From positions 1-28,523 of the IMG/VR virus record IMGVR_UViG_3300027736_000189: DNA of 28,523 nt; one strand, written 5' to 3'. Below, one piece after another: positions 24,416 to 28,523 of the stretch. Both the position numbers and the translations under genes were made by a program. How positions within the stretch are numbered: the stretch's first letter is position 1; each line of letters begins with the position of its first letter. Below the pieces are notes generated by a model. That model ran no database searches. It was not told where the DNA came from and saw nothing but the letters and a program-made list of their open reading frames with translations. The DNA comes from a virus.

Positions 24416-24687
24416 TCCTTGTACCCCCCGCCCGCAGCCTTGTACTTTTTGGCTACAAGCTGCGCCTTACGTGCTGACCACTGCCCTGCGCCTGTCCCGT
24501 GTGTGGCCGCAGCCTTGACTTGGGATAGGATGCGTTTACGCAAGCTCGGCTTGGTGTAGTTGCCCGCAGCATTGACCTTGCCGCCTTCAGCGTATTGCGT
24601 AAAGGCGGTGTCATCCAGCCGGGCTTTTTTCTTAGCACCGGGCATCTTGGCTGGATTGACGGCTCCCATGCCGCGAGAGGGCATCAT
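24412..24687 (-). CDS. Small basic conserved phage protein (91 aa)
   Basis: The ATG at 24687 overlaps the upstream stop (ATGA). After a Met/Pro/Lys-rich start (GMGAVNPAKMPGAKKKARLD) come YAEGGKVNAAGNYTKPSLRK and GTGAGQWSARKAQLVAKKYK, ending in AAGGGYKD. I recognise the AAGNYTKP...GQWSARKAQLLAK pattern from aquatic phages. The AEGGKVN element is one version of the GG-V motif in this cluster. It is probably a virion or DNA-associated protein, with no direct evidence. Confidence 0.72.
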   Translation of the reverse strand: MMPSRGMGAVNPAKMPGAKKKARLDDTAFTQYAEGGKVNAAGNYTKPSLRKRILSQVKAAATHGTGAGQWSARKAQLVAKKYKAAGGGYKD

Positions 24688-25448
24688 AGGTATTTACCCC
24701 GAGTTCTGCCGCGTTGAGCAATACCATCACCGCGACTTGCGCCGCTTGGCTTGGACATCTTGGAGGAAGCCATACCGCCGGAGGCCATCTTGACTGCGCC
24801 GCCTTTGGCCCGCCCTGCACCCTGCCGCAAAAGACGCGCTTGAGCTTGTGCGTTGGGGGATTGAACTTGCCGAACACCTTGTCGCAAAATGCGGGCTTGA
24901 GCTGCGTCATTTGGCGTTTGTGAAGGGACTACGCCTGCCCGCTGGTTTCTTTTGTACGCTTGGTCGTTCATTGAGCCCATTGCAGGGCGTGTATCCGCAG
25001 GAACCATTTCGTTGTACATGATGTCCGGGTTGTACGGCGTGACTCGGCTTGCATCCGGCATTACCGGCTTGGGCGCAGTACGCGGCATTGGGTAATCGTC
25101 TGCAACAGCATCCGCAGCGGGGGCGGCAGCAACAGACCTAGTAACTACAGGCGTGCGAACAGGTTTGGCTACGGCAACGGGTTCCCGTGGCGCAACGCGG
25201 GGGGCTGGGTAATCAGTGTCTGCCTCAATATCTGCACTACGGTCAACTCTATCACGCACATACCGAGGAACCTCAACTTCATCGGGCTCAGGACGAGTGG
25301 CGCGCACCATTGCGCCTTGGTTGGTCATGTCCAGACCTTCCCCCATCTTTTTCTTGGCTGGTTCGTCAACTTTGTTGCCAAACTTGTCATACGCGTACTT
25401 GCCCGCGATGCCGAGGGCTGCAAGGGCTGCTAAGTCTTTTGCTTTCAT
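24684..25448 (-). CDS. Pro/Arg-rich protein with C-terminal GDGIAQRG tag (254 aa)
   Basis: The ATG follows an AAGGAG site. The N-terminal 20 residues (KAKDLAALAALGIAGKYAYD) could be a weak membrane or amphipathic helix. Residues about 40-200 are Pro/Val/Arg/Asp-rich and disordered, with two similar stretches (DYPAPRVAPREP and DYPMPRTAPKP) and two ARILRQGVRQV-like units (ARILRQG, ARLLRQG). The last 45 residues carry KGGAVKMASGG followed by ASRGDGIAQRGRTRGKYL, a tag shared with other proteins here. An internal virion or ejected protein is plausible; there is no fold-level evidence. Confidence 0.7.
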   Translation of the reverse strand: MKAKDLAALAALGIAGKYAYDKFGNKVDEPAKKKMGEGLDMTNQGAMVRATRPEPDEVEVPRYVRDRVDRSADIEADTDYPAPRVAPREPVAVAKPVRTPVVTRSVAAAPAADAVADDYPMPRTAPKPVMPDASRVTPYNPDIMYNEMVPADTRPAMGSMNDQAYKRNQRAGVVPSQTPNDAAQARILRQGVRQVQSPNAQAQARLLRQGAGRAKGGAVKMASGGMASSKMSKPSGASRGDGIAQRGRTRGKYL

Positions 25449-25458
25449 GGATTACTCC

Positions 25459-25833
25459 TTAGCAGGCCATGCCGCCTTTGTTCATCTTCACTTGAGTGGC
25501 TTTGGTCTTGCCCTTGGAAGCAACACCGTCAGCCGCACGGACGTACCCGCCGGTAGCCATTTTCTTCATGCCGTCTTTGGCCGTGTCCATGCCTTTTTTC
25601 ATGGTGGGCTTGCCCATTGCGGAAGGAGCAACGCCCTTTTTCTTAGCCATCATTGCCATAAAACCGGGATTCATTTTGGAAGCCATATCACCACCTTGTT
25701 TGAAAGTCTTGCCTTTGTCGGCGTTGCTGAAATCTTTGCCCACGGATTGCGGGACTCCTGCTTTCTTGGCGAACGATGGGCTGTGTGCCACCGCTTCCAT
25801 GAAATTGTGTTGCTTCTTACTCGTGCTTGGCAT
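25459..25833 (-). CDS. Small basic protein, KKQHNFM...GVPQSVGKDF family (124 aa)
   Basis: I take the ATG at 25833 (TGATG overlap with the upstream stop) rather than the GTG one codon earlier. The first 50 residues (STSKKQHNFMEAVAHSPSFA, then GVPQSVGKDFSNADKGKTF) form a small conserved phage domain. The rest is Met/Lys/Gly-rich, with MKKMATGGYVRAADGVASKG and GKTKATQVKMNKGGMAC at the end. The ADGVASKGKTK element resembles the DGIAQRGKTK tag in neighbours. I have no firm function; a virion-associated DNA-binding role would fit the charge. Confidence 0.72.
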   Translation of the reverse strand: MPSTSKKQHNFMEAVAHSPSFAKKAGVPQSVGKDFSNADKGKTFKQGGDMASKMNPGFMAMMAKKKGVAPSAMGKPTMKKGMDTAKDGMKKMATGGYVRAADGVASKGKTKATQVKMNKGGMAC

Positions 25834-26075
25834 CACTTCCCCGCTTGAATAAGCTGGTCAATTTTTGCTTCAAGCTTGTTAAAGCGTTGGTCAATGTGGT
25901 CAGTAATGCGCTGAATTTCTGATTGAGTAACGTAATCACGGGCAATTTCCTCGCGGGTTTTGTTGAGCAGCAGGTTGAGACGGGTCAACTCAGAGAACTT
26001 CTCTTTGAGCAGAAATCCGATTACTGTTGTAGCCATTGTCAGGCCCGCAGACCATACTGTGTTCAAGTTTTCCAT
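25833..26075 (-). CDS. Membrane-anchored coiled-coil protein (80 aa)
   Basis: The ATG directly follows the upstream stop (TAAATGG). Residues about 4-22 (NTVWSAGLTMATTVIGFLL) are one membrane helix. After it, residues 23-76 are a charged heptad coiled coil (LLLNKTREEIARDYV, ITDHIDQRFNKLEAKIDQLI). An N-terminal anchor with a coiled coil is the layout of an inner-membrane spanin, but the gene lies 10 kb from the lysis genes and no outer-spanin lipoprotein partner is visible. A role in membrane docking during ejection or assembly is equally possible. Confidence 0.72.
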   Translation of the reverse strand: MENLNTVWSAGLTMATTVIGFLLKEKFSELTRLNLLLNKTREEIARDYVTQSEIQRITDHIDQRFNKLEAKIDQLIQAGK

Positions 26076-26525
26076 TTAGCACATCCGCCCTTTGGTCTTG
26101 CCGCGCTGGGCAATGCCATCGCCCCGACTGGATGCGCTGGAAACTGAACCACCTTTGGCGTAGGCTTTTACTTTGCCACCTTTTTTCATTTGCAATGACC
26201 CCGCACGCTGTACTGCTATCGGGCCTGAAAGCCCCATACCACCCCCTTGATTTCCGCGTCCACCAACCAGCGCCTCATTGGATGCGTCATTAGCTTTTTG
26301 CGCTGTGTTGACGGCATTTTCAACAGTGGAAGTGCCTTGGTTTATTTGGCCTATGCCATCCACCGCACTTTTACCACCGCCAAAACCGCCACCAAAACCG
26401 CCACCACCAATAGGCTGAAAGGGGTTTACTGCAGGTTGCGGAGGTTGCGAAGGTTGTTCACCGTAAAATTTTTTATCCATAGCTTGCATTACAGATATGG
26501 GTGTGCCGGGTGCATACGAACTCAT
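26076..26525 (-). CDS. Gly/Lys-rich protein with C-terminal GDGIAQRG tag (149 aa)
   Basis: The ATG has an AAGGAG site six bases upstream. The N-terminal 30 residues (APGTPISVMQAMDKKFYGEQ) are followed by a Pro/Gln linker and a GGGGFGGGFGGGK run. A helical segment follows (STVENAVNTAQKANDASNEA). The C-terminus is KKGGKVKAYAKGG, then ASSRGDGIAQRGKTKGRMC. The last 15 residues closely match the end of the 254-residue protein. The middle sections are unrelated, so the tail behaves as a separable module. The function is unknown; virion location is inferred from the cluster. Confidence 0.7.
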   Translation of the reverse strand: MSSYAPGTPISVMQAMDKKFYGEQPSQPPQPAVNPFQPIGGGGFGGGFGGGKSAVDGIGQINQGTSTVENAVNTAQKANDASNEALVGGRGNQGGGMGLSGPIAVQRAGSLQMKKGGKVKAYAKGGSVSSASSRGDGIAQRGKTKGRMC

Positions 26526-26535
26526 AATTTACTCC

Positions 26536-26781
26536 TTAACAGTTCCACGCTTTCAGCGATTTATTGATACGGGAATTCGGGTCTTTGGCCGTCTTCTCGC
26601 TGGTGAGCTTCTTCTTCATGCCAGTCATCCTTGCGCAGAAGGAGTCGCGCCTGCTTCCGCCTTCCGGCTGGGGAGGCTTCAAATTCATTCCTTGTTTTTT
26701 GGCTGATGCGCGCCCCTTGGCGTTCAAGCCACCCTCGGGGTTTTTGCCTTCCTTGCGAGTCCATGCGGGTGATTTAGCCAT
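26536..26781 (-). CDS. Conserved small phage protein, KSPAWTRKEGKNP...CARM family (81 aa)
   Basis: The ATG lies inside the end of the upstream gene (eight-base overlap), so translation is probably coupled. The sequence is very conserved-looking: KSPAWTRKEGKNPEGGLNAK, then LKPPQPEGGSRRDSFCARM, then SEKTAKDPNSRINKSLKAWN with a final Cys. I recognise this as a DUF6321-type protein found across phages. It is Lys/Arg-rich with two Cys. Such strong conservation in a tiny protein suggests an essential virion or packaging contact, but the role is not known. It ends with the same SLKAW motif that opens the 77-residue protein. Confidence 0.8.
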   Translation of the reverse strand: MAKSPAWTRKEGKNPEGGLNAKGRASAKKQGMNLKPPQPEGGSRRDSFCARMTGMKKKLTSEKTAKDPNSRINKSLKAWNC

Positions 26782-27064
26782 AGAACACCGTCACACCGGT
26801 AACCGATGCGCTCAAAGCAAGGTACAACGTAGTGCTGAACTTAATCCCCTCACCGGGGATGTCGAACGTGTAGGTGTTGGGGTTGGAGTTACTGGCAATA
26901 TCAATCTCCAACAAGACCGCGCCGGACGACCCACCATCTTTGAATTGAATGGTCGCAGCAGTGCTTGCTGCCGGGCAAATAATCAAGCCCTTCAGGCGTG
27001 TTGGCCCGTTGAACAACGTACCCGCTGCACTTGCGTGCGCGCTCTTAACGTCTGTCTGCATCAT
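26774..27064 (-). CDS. Beta-rich virion / decoration protein candidate (96 aa)
   Basis: I choose the ATG at 27064, seven bases after AGGAG; a TTG two codons upstream would touch the ribosome site. The sequence MQTDVKSAHASAAGTLFNGP, then RLKGLIICPAASTAATIQF, then KDGGSSGAVLLEIDI, then IPGEGIKFSTTLYLALS and a final VTVFYG is an all-beta domain. I recognise it as common in aquatic phage structural clusters. Position near the start of the late operon fits a capsid decoration or head protein, inferred only from order and composition. Confidence 0.75.
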   Translation of the reverse strand: MMQTDVKSAHASAAGTLFNGPTRLKGLIICPAASTAATIQFKDGGSSGAVLLEIDIASNSNPNTYTFDIPGEGIKFSTTLYLALSASVTGVTVFYG

Positions 27065-27082
27065 AATCAATCTCCTGTAAAG

Positions 27083-27100
27083 CGGGGGCCGAAGCCCCCG
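27083..27100 (-). terminator. UUCG-loop hairpin between two structural genes
   Basis: On the minus strand the RNA forms a seven-pair GC-rich stem closed by a C(UUCG)G tetraloop, eight bases after the stop of the 163-residue gene. No U-run follows, and the next gene's ribosome site comes right after. A partial terminator, attenuator or mRNA-stabilising or processing hairpin is more likely than a full stop. The core 16 bases are identical to the hairpin at 28059-28074. Confidence 0.6.
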
Positions 27101-27107
27101 AGACTAA

Positions 27108-27599
27108 TTACTGCTGGTTAGCAGGGGGCGACTGGTTGCCGCTGGAGTCTTTGACTGCGTACTCCACGGTAATCTGTGCTGCACCGCCGCTGGCAGTTCC
27201 TGCGCAAGCATAGATGACTTGCAAAATCAAGTCGGTTGTGCCTACGTTCAGGATGGTAGCCATGTTTGTGCCCGACAGCGTGGTGGTTGCACGCCCAATA
27301 GCCAGAGGCGTCGTAGTAGCGCCGCCAACAGTTGCTAACGAAGTTCCACCCGAAGTCTGAATGGTGATGGTATTACCAGTAGTACCAGAGAACGCCGTAG
27401 TGATGTCGCAGAAGATGTTCGTAATCTGTGCGCCTGCGGGGATAACTGCAAAAGTGGTCGCGGTCGTGGTGTTAACCGTCATCGTGCCCGTTTGGGTGAC
27501 AGTGGTAGTACCGGTGTTCTGGATGGTTCCAGCAGTAGTGCCGGTGGTGTTTTTGACCGTGCCCAAGAGCCACGGGCCAAGGTGAGTAGCGAATCCCAT
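27108..27599 (-). CDS. Beta-rich virion protein candidate, first gene of long operon (163 aa)
   Basis: The ATG has TAAGGA seven bases upstream. The N-terminus (GFATHLGPWLLGTVKNTTGT) is followed by Thr-rich strands (TVNTTTATTFAVIPAGAQIT, ITIQTSGGTSLATVGG), with a longer loop and a final ITVEYAVKDSSGNQ. THLGPWLLGTVKNTTGTT is a start I recognise from aquatic phage structural proteins. There is no enzyme motif. It would be the first and so strongly expressed gene of the operon, which suits an abundant head surface protein, but this is inference. Confidence 0.75.
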   Translation of the reverse strand: MGFATHLGPWLLGTVKNTTGTTAGTIQNTGTTTVTQTGTMTVNTTTATTFAVIPAGAQITNIFCDITTAFSGTTGNTITIQTSGGTSLATVGGATTTPLAIGRATTTLSGTNMATILNVGTTDLILQVIYACAGTASGGAAQITVEYAVKDSSGNQSPPANQQ

Positions 27600-27623
27600 G
27601 ATAAGTCCTTACATACAAGTTAG

Positions 27624-27666
27624 GTACACTGGTCGGTATGTCGTCTGCCGGGGCAGTCCAGTGCAC
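27624..27666 (-). promoter_or_regulatory. Structured 5' leader upstream of the long operon
   Basis: On the minus strand a nine-pair outer stem (27658-27666 with 27624-27632, one G-U pair) encloses a 25-base loop that contains a small CTGC/GCAG hairpin (27645-27648 with 27653-27656). It lies between the candidate promoter and the ribosome site, which stays unpaired. Possible roles are mRNA stability, protein binding, or a recognition site for the neighbouring HNH enzyme. Confidence 0.4.
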
Positions 27667-27686
27667 CGGAAGTCCCGGATGGCTGC

Positions 27687-27714
27687 AATATACACTATTT
27701 TTGTGATGCATCAA
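27687..27714 (-). promoter_or_regulatory. Candidate sigma70-type promoter for the long minus-strand operon
   Basis: On the minus strand TTGATG (27709-27714) and TATATT (27687-27692) are separated by 16 bases, each with one or two mismatches from the sigma70 consensus. It would start a transcript near 27680, about 80 bases before the first gene. No other promoter-like pair was seen upstream of this gene string. Confidence 0.5.
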
Positions 27715-27718
27715 GTTT

Positions 27719-28096
27719 ATGCCGTACAAAGACCCAGCAGTTCGCAAAGCCAAGCACAAGGAGTACTCTGCTGCCCACTACAAAAACAACAAAGAAGTTG
27801 TGCAGGCTTCCTCAAAAAAGTCCCGGAAACAAAAAAGGCAAGAGTGGTTGGATTTTAAGGCGGCACAGTCCTGTACGCACTGCGGCTTCTCCCACCCCGC
27901 CGCCATTGACTTCCATCATGTGGGGCCTAAAAAATACAGCGTCAACGAACTCATAACCGGCGGGCGGTTTAAGCTGGCGTATGAAGAGGTAAAGCAGTGC
28001 ATAACCTTGTGTGCAAACTGCCACCGCATACACCACTACGAAGAACACGAACGAAAAAGGGGGCCGAAGCCCCCTTTAGAACCTAACACAGATTAA
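27719..28096 (+). CDS. HNH endonuclease, free-standing (125 aa)
   Basis: This is the only plus-strand gene. Two Cys pairs (C52/C55 in CTHCG and C98/C101 in CANC) form the zinc knuckle around an HNH core: DFHH (H66, H67), then LCANCHRIHH (N100, H102, H105, H106). The first 45 residues are basic (PYKDPAVRKAKHKEYSAAHY, KKSRKQKRQEW) and likely bind DNA. No strong ribosome site is seen. Its reversed orientation between two genes marks it as a mobile, probably homing, gene. Its 3' end contains the terminator of the convergent acidic gene, and the two stops share TTAA at 28093-28096. A packaging-associated HNH is less likely, since those usually sit by the terminase in the same direction. Confidence 0.87.
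   Translation: MPYKDPAVRKAKHKEYSAAHYKNNKEVVQASSKKSRKQKRQEWLDFKAAQSCTHCGFSHPAAIDFHHVGPKKYSVNELITGGRFKLAYEEVKQCITLCANCHRIHHYEEHERKRGPKPPLEPNTD
28056..28077 (-). terminator. Rho-independent terminator of the acidic protein gene, inside the HNH coding sequence
   Basis: On the minus strand a nine-pair stem (AAAGGGGGC with GCCCCCTTT) is closed by a C(UUCG)G loop and followed by a run of five T, 16 bases after the acidic gene stop. This is a classical intrinsic terminator. On the other strand the same bases encode the HNH residues around KRGPKPPL. Confidence 0.8.
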
Positions 28097-28428
28097 ACCT
28101 CTTCGGCTTCGTCTTCAGCTTCATCTTCAGCTTCATCTTCAGCTTCGTCTTCAACCAAGAGCCACTCACAAGACTCTTCGTCCAACCAGTACCAAGCATC
28201 GTACTCTTCGTCATACCAGCAGTAGCAGTTAGCGTCTTCGTCATAGAAGTACTCTTCGCCTTCAGTGAAGCAATCAGCAAACGCTTCAAACTCGTCGTCC
28301 TCGTCTTCCACTTCTTCGATGTCGGTGTTACCCATCATCTGTGCGGTTTGCAAGAACTTCAAAATGGACTCGGTAGAGTACTCAAAAAAGCCGCCATCGG
28401 CCAGCTCAACAGATACAGTAAACAGCAT
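28093..28428 (-). CDS. Highly acidic, aromatic-rich small protein (111 aa)
   Basis: I choose the ATG at 28428 because GGAG lies six bases upstream; a further upstream start would add 14 residues with no ribosome site. About 43 of 111 residues are Asp or Glu, with one Lys and no Arg. A short globular N-terminus (LFTVSVELADGGFFEYSTES, ILKFLQTAQMM) is followed by acidic sequence. YDEDANCYCWYDEEYDAWYW alternates acids with Trp/Tyr, and the tail is four EDEA-like units from a 12-base repeat. It has its own promoter candidate, leader hairpin and terminator. Charge and size suggest a DNA mimic or an inhibitor of a basic protein, but I recognise no defined family. Confidence 0.7.
   Translation of the reverse strand: MLFTVSVELADGGFFEYSTESILKFLQTAQMMGNTDIEEVEDEDDEFEAFADCFTEGEEYFYDEDANCYCWYDEEYDAWYWLDEESCEWLLVEDEAEDEAEDEAEDEAEEV
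28105..28152. repeat. 12-bp tandem repeat, four copies, in the acidic protein gene
   Basis: Four units of the form rgcttcrtcttc (plus strand, r = a or g) follow in tandem; they encode Glu-Asp-Glu-Ala on the minus strand. Repeat changes keep the frame, so the acidic tail length can vary. Confidence 0.85.
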
Positions 28429-28446
28429 TTTTAACTCCAAAAATAG

Positions 28447-28465
28447 TTGCAGCACCGCGCTGCAA
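28447..28465 (-). promoter_or_regulatory. Leader hairpin upstream of the acidic protein gene
   Basis: A perfect seven-pair stem (TTGCAGC with GCTGCAA) with a five-base loop lies between the candidate promoter and the ribosome site, starting about ten bases from the predicted transcript start. A 5' stabilising or regulatory hairpin is a possible role. Confidence 0.5.
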
Positions 28466-28482
28466 GCCATCCTACCACGCCG

Positions 28483-28491
28483 TCTATAGCA
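28483..28491 (-). promoter_or_regulatory. Candidate extended -10 promoter of the acidic protein gene
   Basis: On the minus strand TGCTATAGA matches the extended -10 pattern TGnTATAAT with one mismatch in the hexamer. No good -35 is seen at the expected distance. It would start transcription near 28476, about 48 bases before the ATG at 28428. A CGTCTA/TAGACG inverted repeat (28481-28486 and 28507-28512) flanks it and could be an operator. Confidence 0.45.
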
Positions 28492-28523
28492 GTTTGTGAC
28501 GTTTTTTAGACGTAAAAAAGGCC

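Noticed and set aside
26564-27121. 185-residue plus-strand frame ending in KRGPKPPRLITAG
   Set aside because: It ends like the HNH protein only because both pass through the same hairpin sequence; the rest is antisense to two real genes.
1-28523. tRNA genes, integrase, attachment sites, transposase
   Set aside because: I saw no cloverleaf, recombinase motif, direct-repeat pair or transposase frame by eye; a tRNAscan run would confirm.

Overview
The window is a stretch of a double-stranded DNA tailed-phage genome, or a prophage of one. Genes are packed almost end to end, mostly with 1-10 base gaps or ATGA/TAATG overlaps. All but one run on the minus strand, and nearly every recognisable product is a virion, host-recognition or lysis protein. 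A nozzle-like beta-rich protein, an adaptor-like protein and very large internal-virion candidates, with no tape-measure or sheath gene, suggest a podovirus-like particle. The style (MADGGIV-type motifs, many tiny Lys/Gly-rich proteins, Ser/Thr/Gly-rich fibres) resembles podoviruses assembled from aquatic metagenomes. This is recall, not a search. The M15 endolysin and holin fit a Gram-negative host. No host gene, tRNA, integrase, terminase, portal, major capsid or replication gene is present.

Layout in transcription order (right to left). 28523-28093: candidate promoter, leader hairpin, a very acidic protein and its terminator. 28096-27719: the single plus-strand gene, an HNH endonuclease, convergent with the acidic gene and divergent from the rest. 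27714-26774: candidate promoter and structured leader for the long operon, then two small beta-rich virion protein candidates separated by a UUCG hairpin. 26781-22429: about a dozen small genes, many Lys/Gly-rich with shared C-terminal motifs, plus a 305-residue conserved phage protein, a zinc-ribbon protein and a membrane-anchored coiled coil. 22432-15487: adaptor-like protein, two paralogous beta proteins, a two-repeat-type protein, poly-glycine and YadA-head-like fibre candidates and associated small proteins. 15487-13991: a 50-residue protein, two small exported or membrane proteins, holin and endolysin. 13989-11531: nozzle-like protein and a small partner. 11496-1: three low-complexity internal-virion candidates and the first 2024 residues of a giant polyvalent protein with a zincin-type HELTH motif, which runs off the left edge.

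The genes together would build the neck and tail, the receptor-binding parts and the proteins ejected with DNA, and then lyse the host. Most interesting: (i) a recurring C-terminal DGIAQRG-type tag and a wider GG-V motif shared by otherwise unrelated proteins; (ii) similar-sized beta modules apparently inserted in two neck or tail proteins; (iii) an HNH gene whose 3' end is coded through the terminator of its convergent neighbour and which shares the TTAA stop palindrome with it; (iv) the giant polyvalent protein. Family names come from recognising sequence patterns by eye; no search was run.
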